From Eretmocerus hayati (Eukaryota > Arthropoda > Insecta > Hymenoptera > Aphelinidae): 64,000 nt of DNA. The stretch is from positions 56,608,454 through 56,672,453 of the forward strand of contig CM056742.1 in assembly GCA_029851415.1 (NCBI GenBank). The letters run 5' to 3'. The notes beneath the pieces are model-generated. The model was not told where the DNA came from. It worked only from the letters and a program-made list of their open reading frames with translations, and made no database searches. Below are positions 35,401 through 45,324 of this stretch, in pieces. Numbering within the stretch: position 1 is the stretch's first letter; each line of letters opens with the position of its first letter. Made by a program: the position numbers and the translations under genes.

Positions 35401-36549
35401 GGGCAGAATTGGAACGACGTGTAGATGAGTTTTGCTATTGGTCAGGTGGATGGGTTATGAGGTCTGCAATGCTGAAAATCAGTATTGAAATCGATTGGGG
35501 TGGATTGAGATCTCGATGTTTCCGATACTGGGAGACGATACTGGAATCGATCAGGGCAGATAGGATTTCAAGTCCTCAATACTAACAATCATCATTCAGG
35601 TATATTGACGTAGATAGAATATACTGTCTCCAATGTTAGAGGTCAGTATCTCCATCTATTGAGGCAGATAGGACTTCCCATCCCCAATCTGATACACAGC
35701 ATTCTAATCGATTCGGGCGAATGGGTTATAAGGTCTGCAATGCTGAAAGACAGTATTGAGATCGATTGAAGCGGATTGAGATCTCGGGGTTTCCAATACT
35801 GGTATACAGTATCGGAATCGACTGAGGCAGATAGGATTCCAAGTGTTCAGTACTGATATTCAGCATTCAAATCGATTCGGGTAAATATGATCTACGGTCT
35901 GCAATGCTGAAAGTCAGTATTGAGATCGGATAAAGCGGATTGAGATCTCAATGTGCTCGAAATTGAAAAAAAGAACCGGAATCGATTGGGGCAGATAAGA
36001 TCTCAAGTCCTCAATACTGATATTCAGCATTCAATCTGATTCAGGTAAATATGATGTGAGGTCTGCAATGCTAAAAGTAACTATTGAGATCGATCAAAGC
36101 TTACAGAGAACTCAATGTTCCCGATACTGGAGAACAGTACTAGAATCGATTGGGAAAGATAAAATCTCAAGTCCTTGATACTGATATTCAGCATTCAATT
36201 CGCTTCAGATGGATACGATATGGAGTCTGCAATGCTGAAAATCACCATTGAGATCGATTTAAGTGGATTGAGATCTCGATGTTTCCAATTCTGAGAAACA
36301 GTACTGGATTGGGTTGGGGCAGATGAGATCTCATGTCCTCAATACTGATATTCAGCATTCGATTCGATTCAGGTGAATGGGATATAAGGTTTCCGATGCT
36401 GAGAATCAGTATTCAGATCGATTGAAGTGGATTGGGATCACAGTGTTTCCAATACTTGGAAACGGTATTGGAATGAGTTGGGGCAGGAAGGATCTCCATT
36501 CTCCAATACTGATTTTCAACATTCAAATCGATTCAAGTAAACAGGATAT
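35401..36549. repeat. Satellite B, period about 165 bp (left part)
   Basis: Monomers contain GGTCTGCAATGCTGAAA near 35727, 35899, 36062 and 36226, then TTGAGATCTCGATGTTTCC, a CAATACTGaaaaaCAGTA core and TCAATACTGATATTCAGCAT. The spacing is about 160-172 bp. CAATACTG and its complement CAGTATTG alternate, so every monomer has several dyads. The array is interrupted by the LTR element at 36550 and resumes at 40570. Confidence 0.9.
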
Positions 36550-36922
36550 TGACGTGTGCGTCATAATCATTGTTCTCCAAAAGAAAAGCCTTTTCTTCAA
36601 AAAGGCACGCACACTTAATAATTTTCAGCTCGCATCTCACATTAGTCATTTTGGACAACGAAGGACGCTGCCCGGCGCGCGCGCGAGAGGGCAGCGCCGA
36701 GAACATATGATTTTTTATGTAATCTAATGAGACACTTCAAAGTAGAATCAGAACCAAGTGTTTAAGTATCATTGTGTGGCCGTTCGTTCATCCCAATAAA
36801 GTTATCTTGGGATGAAATTTTGGTGTTGTGTATCATAGTGAGCAGTGTGACTCCCAATTATCATTCCCGACCCCAATATGAATACGCCCCTTGATTGATA
36901 TGCTACTTCTGGTGTATCATCA
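36550..36922 (+). repeat. 5' LTR, internally deleted (373 bp)
   Basis: Matches the 3' LTR at both ends. It lacks the segment corresponding to 39882-40295, replaced by 2 bases at 36647-36648. The missing segment includes the only TATAAA seen in the LTR. AATAAA is kept at 36795-36800. A GTGTGCGT/ACGCACAC inverted pair lies within the first 65 bp. Confidence 0.9.
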
Positions 36923-36924
36923 AT

Positions 36925-36942
36925 TGGCGCCCAACGTGGGGC
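36925..36942 (+). other. Primer-binding site, tRNA-Lys(CUU) type
   Basis: TGGCGCCCAACGTGGGGC starts 2 bases after the LTR. It is the complement of the 3' end (with CCA) of the conserved eukaryotic tRNA-Lys(CUU). Confidence 0.88.
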
Positions 36943-37076
36943 CACGACATTAGACGGGCATCGAGGGAAATCGATGCGGATCTACGGTAAAAGAAGAGTC
37001 TCAACGCGACGACGACACGGTCTAGGCGACGTGTAGATCAAAAATCACCTAGTGGCGCCCTTCACTAATTACAATC

Positions 37077-37292
37077 ATGCTGAACCAACGACGAGACGCA
37101 GTCATCCATGGAGACATCCCGACACCTGCACAAGAAATCCTGGAGGTGTTCATCGCTCATCACTTGAGGCCTACACCGACAATGCCTCGGAGTTCCCGCG
37201 GCATACGCACGGCTCCCAACCTATATCGGGAATTATTGCTCAAAATTATCAAGAAGAAAATTTATGCGTACTATGATGACGTTTGGCTATAG
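37077..37292 (+). CDS. Small leader ORF of the LTR element (71 aa)
   Basis: The first ATG frame after the PBS that gives a sensible protein. It starts MLNQRRDAV and ends in a helix-like segment YRELLLKIIKKKIYAYYDDVWL. It overlaps the next ORF (37264-37668) by 29 bases, in the +1 frame. No known domain. It could be the N-terminus of a Gag-like protein broken by an indel, an independent small protein, or an exon. The reading frame alone does not decide. Confidence 0.45.
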   Translation: MLNQRRDAVIHGDIPTPAQEILEVFIAHHLRPTPTMPRSSRGIRTAPNLYRELLLKIIKKKIYAYYDDVWL

Positions 37293-37668
37293 GTGCAGCA
37301 ATTCAATGAACGAGCCAACATGCATGCGATGCCGTGTCGGCCCGCGCCCACTCCGTGCTGGCCAAGCATCGCCGAGCCTAAGCAACACCAGACGAGTCAG
37401 CGTCCTCAAGGCAAATATGCATCGCAGGGAGTACCTCATGACCGCGCGGAGACGCGGAGTAGTGAGGGCATGTAAAATAAAAACATGCGGTACGGAAGGA
37501 ATAGAGGTGGATGAACTTGATGCTCGGCTCCGAGATCCAATGGCCATGGATCGACTTCCCGACATCAGCGGACGCCAAGAAATAGTTCGTGCAAACGAAT
37601 CATCTATACTTCCGTACGCGAGTGTTTATTCCGAGCAATACAGGATCGCAGATAGTGCCGCAAGGTAA
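37264..37668 (+). CDS. Second ORF of the LTR element (134 aa)
   Basis: An ATG-started, basic protein. It has no recognised domain but includes REYLMTARRRGVVRACKIK and a following acidic stretch (EGIEVDELDARLRD). It overlaps the preceding 71-aa frame and the following 661-codon frame, each junction being a +1 change. The chain of three overlapping frames suggests one ancestral long coding region with two indels, or frameshifting. Function unknown. Confidence 0.45.
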   Translation: MRTMMTFGYRCSNSMNEPTCMRCRVGPRPLRAGQASPSLSNTRRVSVLKANMHRREYLMTARRRGVVRACKIKTCGTEGIEVDELDARLRDPMAMDRLPDISGRQEIVRANESSILPYASVYSEQYRIADSAAR

Positions 37669-39574
37669 AAAACGAGGGGCCCCGCATCAACCGCAGGCGC
37701 TCCTCCGTCAGTGCCAAAAACACGACAGATACACATGTCCTCGAGCTCGGCTGGATGCGCACCAGTGCCGTGGATGTATCTGTCATCGTGTTTCTTGTGC
37801 TCGGCTGACCCTACGCCAGTGCCAAAGTTATGGAAAGCACCCAGGTCCTCGCGTCCGGCTGGATGTACACCATTGCCGGGGATGTGCATGCCATGTCGAT
37901 CTTTGTGCTCGGCTGACACGCTGTAATTGCCGAGGTGACCAGCCCCATCGGGATCCCCGTGCACGGATTACAGAGCAACGAACAACGGGACGAGTCAAGA
38001 AAGGCGCGCCCAACACGCCTGCGACGATAAGGCAGTGCAAAATGCATGCGGAGGATACGCGTGCACTACGACGAAGGGCCAAGGGCAGGGAATCTTTCCG
38101 CGGCACCAACGATAAAAAATCGGCTCACGCAGCCGAAGCCAACAAGGCCGTCGCCGACGTGCCATTTAATCCATCGTTCATCAATCGAAAACGGGAGTCC
38201 ATGAGCCAAGGGCAAGATCGTGGCCGCCACACGAAATTGTTCGACCCCGGAAGCAGCACGACCCCGGGCAGCGCGATCGCGCATGCCCCAACAGCAAAAC
38301 GCCCTCATCCGCGAAAGCAGATGAGCCACACGACGAAAGAACGAGGAGGGGGCGAAGGGCCCGCTCGAGCGACACAGGCCCCCCCTCCAAGCGTGATATA
38401 CGTCACGCCGCTGGCAGAGAGAGACTGCGGAGGAGAAGCGGACAGTAGCTCACGTGCCATCATAATCAGCCGTGCGTCAGACGCATCTTGTTTACGTGCT
38501 CCGAAGCAAACTGACTCGGCAAGCAACCGGGGAGGTAACAGTTCGAAAACTACATCAAGAAGACCGAGTGTAAGTTTTGTGGTTGTGCAGATTACGAGTC
38601 CAAGTGATTCATTACCAGTCGCGTGTGAAAAGACACCACGAAGCGACAGATACGTACACGAAGTGAACCGCTTTTTATACAAGATCGTCGGCATGAGTGA
38701 CCATTACCGAGCATCGGAGAAGAAATTGCTCCAGAAAACGCTCCAAAAGTATATTGATTCCGACCTCTCGGATGAAGTATACCACGAGTTCAAGACAACC
38801 ATGCAAATACAGCGACGAAGGCGCAAAGCACGTGAGGCAAAGAAAAAGCTGGTGCATGCGATTGAGGAAGGGGAAGCTGCCGTTACACCTCAACAACGTG
38901 ATGCTCCGACCAACCAAGGAAAAAGTGATGAGGCCATCTTGGGCGGCAACGAGGAGAGCACGAGCGAATCAGATTGCACGCAGCAAGACGCGCGGAATGA
39001 TCGCCGCGGAAGCGAACGCGCCATCTTGGTGGAACGCACAAACGGAGCAGACAGCACCGCAGCGGAAGAGGGGCAACGAGCGGACAGCAACGCAGGCCCG
39101 ACTCCTAAAAGACCGAGACTTCCACCTCTCAGGGGAAGTGCCGATTTGCAGCAGCGAATCCACAACGACATCAGCAACAACGAGATCACCTTAACACCAG
39201 GTATGCGAGAGTGGATCGCTCGAGTACTTTCACCAATTCACTCCTCGACGACAAACGCACTCGACGACGCTCCGGAAATCAACGCCACCGGAATCGACAT
39301 ACGATACGAGCATTTGTTTGCCAGCCCGCGGCCGCCCAGCCACAAAACTAACCAGCACGCTGAGAACCAAGACGAAGGAGACAGCGGACGCGGCACCCCG
39401 GTATGCCCAGCCCCCGCCATCGTCGGGACAACGATGCTGGCGCTGCACCTAGCGCAAGAGGTGCTCAACGACACGACAGGAATCATCCTTGCCGAGCCTG
39501 CCGATAAATACCCGGCAAACGTGTACCAGCAGCTGTTTGATGAAACGGCAGATGCCGTGTATACCTCTTTGTAA
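37589..39574 (+). CDS. Long gag-like ORF of unknown family (661 codons)
   Basis: The longest open frame in the window, with no internal stop. The first in-frame codon is GTG; the first in-frame ATG is at 38042 (codon 152), so the N-terminal part needs a non-ATG start, a frameshift or splicing from the preceding ORF. Residues about 30-130 hold tandem 36-residue Cys/His repeats (see the sub-feature). A low-complexity basic and Ser/Thr-rich region follows. Around residues 355-430 comes a helical, Lys/Arg/Glu-rich segment (KKLLQKTLQKYIDSDLS, QIQRRRRKAREAKKKL), probably a coiled coil with a nuclear-localisation-like basic cluster. The C-terminus is helical (TMLALHLAQEVLN). No capsid, protease or RT motif is recognisable. 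Position after a PBS and between LTRs suggests a Gag-like structural role; that is inference. Confidence 0.6.
   Translation: MQTNHLYFRTRVFIPSNTGSQIVPQGKKRGAPHQPQALLRQCQKHDRYTCPRARLDAHQCRGCICHRVSCARLTLRQCQSYGKHPGPRVRLDVHHCRGCACHVDLCARLTRCNCRGDQPHRDPRARITEQRTTGRVKKGAPNTPATIRQCKMHAEDTRALRRRAKGRESFRGTNDKKSAHAAEANKAVADVPFNPSFINRKRESMSQGQDRGRHTKLFDPGSSTTPGSAIAHAPTAKRPHPRKQMSHTTKERGGGEGPARATQAPPPSVIYVTPLAERDCGGEADSSSRAIIISRASDASCLRAPKQTDSASNRGGNSSKTTSRRPSVSFVVVQITSPSDSLPVACEKTPRSDRYVHEVNRFLYKIVGMSDHYRASEKKLLQKTLQKYIDSDLSDEVYHEFKTTMQIQRRRRKAREAKKKLVHAIEEGEAAVTPQQRDAPTNQGKSDEAILGGNEESTSESDCTQQDARNDRRGSERAILVERTNGADSTAAEEGQRADSNAGPTPKRPRLPPLRGSADLQQRIHNDISNNEITLTPGMREWIARVLSPIHSSTTNALDDAPEINATGIDIRYEHLFASPRPPSHKTNQHAENQDEGDSGRGTPVCPAPAIVGTTMLALHLAQEVLNDTTGIILAEPADKYPANVYQQLFDETADAVYTSL
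37700..37975 (+). repeat. Tandem 108-bp repeats coding 36-residue Cys/His units
   Basis: The coding sequence repeats with a 108-bp period (CAGTGCCAAA at about 37709 and 37817), two full units plus a partial third. Each unit encodes a CQ start, an R-L-D block and then C-x2-C-x-C-H-x3-C-A-R-L-T. The spacing is not that of the retroviral CCHC knuckle. The repeats could form a small metal-binding module. Confidence 0.7.
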
Positions 39575-39784
39575 TGTATGAAATCTAACCATTCTTATTT
39601 GGGGGATGAACGACGGCCTAGTTAGAATAAGTATCTATGCGTGATTTTCAATTGCCAGTACAGCCTAGACGTATTTCTGGAATATATTCGCACTCCGATT
39701 ATAGAAACTTTTATTTTTGCTTTTATCAATTCTGACGCATGATGCTAAATCATTAATGTAATATGCTCGCTTCCCTCGGGCATC

Positions 39785-40569
39785 TGACGTGTGCGTCATA
39801 ATCATTGCTCTCCAAAAGAAAAGCCTTTTCTTCAAAAAGGCACGCACACTTAATAATTTTCAGCTCGCATCTTTCATTAGTCTCGAGTCATTATAGATCT
39901 CAGAATAGTCCGTTATAAGAAATCCATATTTTTAAACGTATTAGAAAGTGCATTTTCATAAATAATATATTAGTCATAATTCATGATCACAGGTTCGCCA
40001 ACTTGCGAACCCCAATCTGCGATTCTCACGTGTTTGTAAAGAGTAGATAATTATGTTAGTATTATTAAAGAGTATTAGTCGAAAATATGACCATAATAAG
40101 CAGATTATGAGGTATAAACGAGAGCAGATTTGCAAAAATGCGAACTCGCGAGATCGACTAAAGTATGACTCATTTATATCGTAAAACAAATTATGGTAGA
40201 TCGTAATTCAAGTTTGCAGTTTTGCGAATCAGCAAAAACGGCTCACCCGAGAGCGTATAAAGACACGAGGCGCGATGCCTCAGCAGGATCTTTGATTTTG
40301 GACAACGGAGGACGCTGCCCGGCGCGCGCGCGAGAGGGCAGCGCCGAGAACATATGATTTTTTATGTAATCTAACGAGACACTTCAAAGTAAAATCAGAA
40401 CCAAGTGTTTAAGTATCATTGTGCGGCCGTTCGTTCATCCCAATAAAGTTATCTTGGGATGAAATTTTGGTGTTGTGTATCATAGTGAGCAGTGTGACTC
40501 CCAATTATCATTCCCGACCCCAACATGAATACGCCCCTTGATTGATATGCTACTTCTGGTGTATCATCA
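39785..40569 (+). repeat. 3' LTR, full length (785 bp)
   Basis: Begins TGACGTGTGCGTC and ends GTATCATCA. It contains the 414-bp segment absent from the 5' LTR, including TATAAA at 40256-40261, and AATAAA at 40442-40447. A short hairpin-prone GCGCGCGCG run follows. No good polypurine tract is visible directly upstream. The nearest purine-rich stretch (GGGGGATGAACGACGG) is about 170 bp away. Confidence 0.9.
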
Positions 40570-42400
40570 ATATTATAAGGTTACTTACGCTTACATTTAG
40601 TATTGGGATCGATTTGAGTGTATTGAGATAGCGATCTACCGGATAATGAGAGACAGTACTCGAATTGATTCAGGTTATTGAGATATAGAGGCTCCAATAC
40701 TTACAGTCAGTATTGAGATCAATTAAAGTGGGTCGAGATTTCGATGTTCCCAATACTGGTAAACAGTACTGGAATCGATTGGGGTAGATAGGATTTCCAG
40801 TCCTCCATACTGATATTCAGCATTCAATTCGATTCGGGTAAATATCATGTAAGGTCTGCAATGCTGAACCTCAGTATTGAGATTGATTGGAGCGAGTTGA
40901 AAACCCGATGTTTCTAATACTGAAAAACAGTTCTGGAATCGATTGGCGCGTCTGGGATTTCAAGTCCTCAATACTGATATCCAGCAATCAATCCGATTCA
41001 GGTAAATAAGATATAAGGTCTGCGATGCTGGAAATCAGTATTGACATCGATTGAAGCTGATTGAGATCTCGATGTTTCCAATTCTGAAAAACAGTACTGG
41101 ATTGGATTGGGGCAGATAAGATCTCAAGTCCTCAATACTGATATTCAGCATTCGATTCGATTCAGGTGGATAGGATATAAGGTTCCCGATGCTGAAAATC
41201 AGTATTGAGATCGATTGAAGCTGACTAAGATCTCGATGTAACCAATACTGAAAAACAGTACTGGGATCGATTGGGGCAAATAGGATTTCAATTCTCCAAT
41301 ACTGATTTTCAGCATTCAAATCGATTCAAGTAGATACGATATAAGGTTTCTAATGCTTACTCTCAGTATTGAGATCGATTGAAGTGGATTGAGATAGCGA
41401 TCTACCCGATACTGAGAGACAGTGCTGAAATGGATTCAGGTTATTAGGATATAATGACTCCAATACTCACAGTCAGTATTGAGATCGATTAAGGTGGGTT
41501 GAGATCTCGATGTTCCCAATACTAAACAACAGTACTGGAATCGACTGGGACAGATAGGATTACATGTCCTCAATACTGTTATTCAGCATTCGAATCGATT
41601 AAGGACGATGAATAAACTCGTCAATGCTCATAGTCAGTATTGGGACCGATTGACGTCGTGTGAGATATCGAAATTCCCATTCCTGAAAGTTAGTATTGGA
41701 ATCGATTGAGGCCCATGAATTCGAGTGGCTGACGCTGGGTGGCGTTTCGATGACCATCTCAGTTTGCATCCAAATATCATGGAATTGCTTTCTCGCAAGC
41801 GACGAACCATCCCTCCTGTACCTATATAAGACTGATGAGTGACAGAACCTCCAAATAGCGTTTAGTCATGTAATGCGATGATATGTTAATGCGATCATGA
41901 TTAGAATAAGTATTGGATTGTTTTGAAACCTTAGCTGTAATGGGAGTGATGTATATGTAAGACGTTGATTTGTAATAATGACTGAAAGTCAGTATTCAGG
42001 TCGATTGAGGGGGATTGAGTTCTCGATGTTCCCAATACTGAAAAACAGTATTCGAATCGATTGAGGCAGATAGGATGTCGGAATTCTAATAATGATATCC
42101 AGCATTCAAATCGATTCAGATAAATAGGGCTTAAGGTCTCCAATGCTTCCAGTCAGTATTGAGGTCGATTGAGGCGGATTGAGATCCCGATGTTTCCAAT
42201 ACTGGGAAACAGTATTGATTTCGATTGAGGCAGATAGGATTTCGGAATTCCAATAATGATATCCAGTATTCAAATCGATTCAGATAAATAGGGTTTAAGG
42301 TCTCCAATACTTCCAGTCAGTATTGAGGTCGATTGAGGCGGATTGAGATCTCGATGTTTCCATTACTGAAAAAGAGTGTTGGAATCGATTGAAGTAGATA
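40570..42400. repeat. Satellite B, right part
   Basis: Continues the 165-bp array of 35401-36549, with TCAATACTGATATTCAGCAT near 40805, 40974, 41141 and 41300. The array is interrupted at about 41700-41930 by unrelated sequence. The monomers to the right (41980-42390) are more diverged. Frames in this region are repeat translations. Confidence 0.88.
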
Positions 42401-43833
42401 GGACACATAGCATGTCAATGCTTTTTTATGGCATTGACACAGATTAGAATCGCGATATTTTATCAAGGGAATCAGCATCCATACAGATAGAACATCGACT
42501 TCCGAATACTGGCAGTAAGTATTGAGAATGATTGGCAATCTCACTTACAATGCGAAAAGTCTGCATTGGTGAAGATTGGTCTATACTGTTCAAATCATGA
42601 TCAACATCATTGATCGTTATTGAACTCCAATCTTACTCAATCCTGAGAGTTATGTTTCAAATTCATCATAAGATTCTAGATTCAGAACGATTGGATGTAT
42701 TTCAATCGAATCCAATCGAACTTTTGCAGCAGGGATAGTGTATCGAAAAAGAATGTTAAAGGAACTATTCTTTCCCTCGTAAATTTCAGATTCAGAATCT
42801 ATTCATATTATTTTCCAAAAGATTTATGGAATTATATGAAATATTTTTCGCTCTTCTTCCATGGGGTTCCCCGCTTCCGAATGATGATTCCGGTCTTTGC
42901 CCTTGACTCGGGCCAGAAACCAATCGCTCAGGAGCAAGCTACAGCCTCATTAACTCGGCGAACAAAACATTCCTCAGGAACTCCGATTTGATACTAATCA
43001 GGTGGAGATTATCTTCATGGATACAGAGAGCTGTATCGTCCATCTGCTCACTCTAAATCCCATTCCCGGGACTCGGAAGAATTTTTTGACATGAAAAATA
43101 TCAATTACTAGTTAAAAAATGTCGCAAAACGTGAGAATCAGAAAATTGAAGATTTTTGGGGTTTTTCTATATTTCCAACATAAAAACACGTCGAGATTTT
43201 ATCATCAGGGCAGCATGTTTTAACGGTTGCCAAGAATTTTTCAGATCTCAACTGTACCTCAATCAAGAGTTATCTTGAGAATCGCTTTACAACCATGTCC
43301 ACTGTAGTAGACGGAATACATATGTGAGGGTTCGATCTTCGTAATTTTTGAGAAGGTAGTATTGATTCTGAACTCATGTTCTACATCCTGGAATGCATGG
43401 TCTCAAGTTTGATCTTCAATTCAAAATCAGTGCGCAAACGAGATTTGCGCACTGATTATCTCGCATCATGCGCAAACGACCAATTCCCCACAATTAGGCA
43501 ATTTGCGGCGGGCGGAAAGAAATTTGCGCACAGTTCTCGCATTTGCACACGGTACACGAGTGTATAAATGGCCAATTATGCACATAAAATTCCTTCTGTA
43601 CTTCTCTAATATAGTCTTGATAGAAGAACATCTCTTGGGATCCTTGTCAGACCACCCCCGCCCCCCCCCCCCTATTTCGTGACGGCCCTAGCCGAGATGC
43701 TTCAGAATAACTCATATAGAATGGTAGATTGGTCGGAAGTACAGATACTTCTTGTGTGTGGTATCGTTTGGATACAAGTTCCTGGAAATCCTGTCCTGAG
43801 GGGATGATCTTATTAACAATTTCCCACACTCAC
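42401..43833. other. Non-coding; contains a perfect hairpin
   Basis: No supported gene. Residual CAATACTG-like motifs fade out by about 42650. A perfect 14-bp hairpin lies at 43425-43457. A C homopolymer at about 43660-43670 may be error-prone in assembly. Confidence 0.45.
43425..43457. repeat. Perfect 14-bp-arm hairpin
   Basis: AATCAGTGCGCAAA, a 5-base loop CGAGA, then TTTGCGCACTGATT. Further TTTGCGCA-type words follow at about 43470 and 43525. Confidence 0.85.
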
Positions 43834-44028
43834 TCGGTCACTTCCAACTGGTCTGCTACCTCTGCTGTGCCAAGTCTGTTATAGATCTCATGCATCAATC
43901 GATATCCTTGAGCCCCGGTTCCACGACCATCTATTTGAGCCACTATGACATCTTTTCCACTGGCCAAGTATGAGCTCCAGTCAATCTTGAAAACATCAGT
44001 GACGAGTTGAGTCCCGGGTGCTCCATAT
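43834..44028 (-). CDS. Dipeptidyl-peptidase-IV-like exon (S9B family)
   Basis: A 195-bp exon on the minus strand. The acceptor is a CTCCCTTTTTAG tract directly before 44028 and the donor GTGAGT follows 43834. The split codons are consistent (first base completes a codon; the exon ends two bases into the next). It encodes YGAPGTQLVTDVFKIDWSSY, then IDGRGTGAQGY, MHEIYNRLGT and EVADQLEVT. These match the start of the alpha/beta-hydrolase domain of DPP-IV-type serine exopeptidases (YGGPGSQ, IDGRGSG, LGT.EV.DQ), which cleave X-Pro/X-Ala dipeptides, usually as type II membrane proteins. The exon before and the next one, which should hold the GWSYGG nucleophile motif, were not found in the neighbouring kilobase. 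It may be one exon of a gene with long introns, or an isolated gene fragment. The reading frame is intact. Confidence 0.82.
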
Positions 44029-45320
44029 CTAAAAAGGGAGCCCAAGCATAGATATATCTTCGATGGGAATTCATTATTTGAAATGCATTATAGATCCATG
44101 TGGGAGCATCCTTACTCAGCCTCCCGGTAACTTCGACCCGTAGTACACGGCGGGCCGGAAGGCTGAAGAAGTGAAAATTGCGTGTACATGGGGAATTCGT
44201 GTAGGATATGTTTTGGGTTATTCTCGACATCATTTTCCAACAAGGATGAAAAAAATCCGTTCGGGGATTTGAAAATATATTCAGTTTCTCGATTTTTCCA
44301 CCTCATTTCCTAGTGAAATCGACCTTTCACTGTGTGTCAAAACTTCGAATCGGTTCTGAGGAAATTCCATGTGTATATGATGTGGAGGATTTCATCTCAT
44401 AGTCGGGAAGATGTATCGAAATATCCTCTTATGGACGATGGGAAATTTCTAGATGGCAAAGGATCTTTCACAAAGGTCCGGAGAGATGAACAAAATACTC
44501 TCCTCATGGATTGTCTTTTATTAACGAAATGTCGTTTTCTTTGCCTGGCAAATAGTCTCTCCATCTGCAGAACAGGTAACGTATGAACTTTCAAACTTGA
44601 CAGAATTTACAGTAGGTGGTGCCCTCTGCACTTTCTAATTGCTAAGTTTGTATCAGAAAAACTTCCTCTTTGAGAGTCTATTCAAATTTCTCTCGTTCTA
44701 CACTCTTCCCTCGTTCTCGTTTTCGGCCTATCTCGTCTTGTTGGTACACCTGATTCGAAATCCGATTTGGAATCCGATTTTGAGCTAACCTTGGTGCTGT
44801 CAATATATAGAATGATTTGAGTCGCTCATGTTAATTTTTCGAATTTGAGGAAGTTTACTCGACCGTTTATGATGAGCCAACAGAGAACTTAAATATAATG
44901 ATTCGATACTCTTTGAAGTCTCACGTGAGGTGCTGACATATTTTGTGTCTCTAAAACACCACACGGGACCAGAGATATGAATGGAAGATTCAACTGACTG
45001 TTAAACTGTATGTAATTTGGGGGTTAAAATGAAGTGTTTCGGCCCAGTCCCTCCATAGGCCTGATCATCTTGGTGCTGTCAAGTTTGGAATTTGAGATAT
45101 TTGTTCTATAGGGGCGTTGAGTAAAGAAACTGGTCGGCAAATTCCTGGTCTTGAATTTGAATTTGACGGTTGTTGAAGGGTTTCTCGAGGAGAGAAATCG
45201 TAAAGACGCATATTGTATCACCAGTACCACTGTAGTATCGAAAATTACCACCAGGGTCCACTGATAGACTCTCTTTCTCTTGTCCACTAGCTTTTGCTCC
45301 ACCAGTGAACTTGAACTTCT
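44029..45320. other. No confident exon
   Basis: This would be intron or flank of the DPP-IV-like exon. The frames at 44112-44306 (-), 44332-44586 (+) and 45024-45302 (-) lack family signatures. The last has a moderately hydrophobic stretch, but a different frame over the same DNA is equally open, so no call is made. Confidence 0.35.
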
Positions 45321-45324
45321 ATAT

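Larger units (their letters stand above)
36550..40569 (+). mobile_element. Non-autonomous LTR retrotransposon, gag-like only
   Basis: TG...CA LTRs (36550-36922 and 39785-40569) are flanked by an exact 4-bp duplication ATAT. A PBS (36925-36942) follows the 5' LTR. The interior (36923-39784, about 2.9 kb) has three successive open frames, the last of 661 codons, and no protease, RT or integrase. It sits inside satellite B, whose sequence resumes in register on the right. The LTRs are nearly identical where they align, but the 5' LTR lacks 414 bp. The element could only have moved with enzymes supplied in trans. Ty3-like elements use this PBS and this target-duplication length, but without pol the superfamily cannot be fixed. 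Confidence 0.9.

Noticed and set aside
38066..39486. Several minus-strand frames opposite the 661-codon ORF
   Set aside because: Antisense shadows in a GC-richer coding region, without recognisable motifs.
33241..42400. CRISPR-like array
   Set aside because: Monomers are directly adjacent satellite units without unique spacers, and the genome is eukaryotic.
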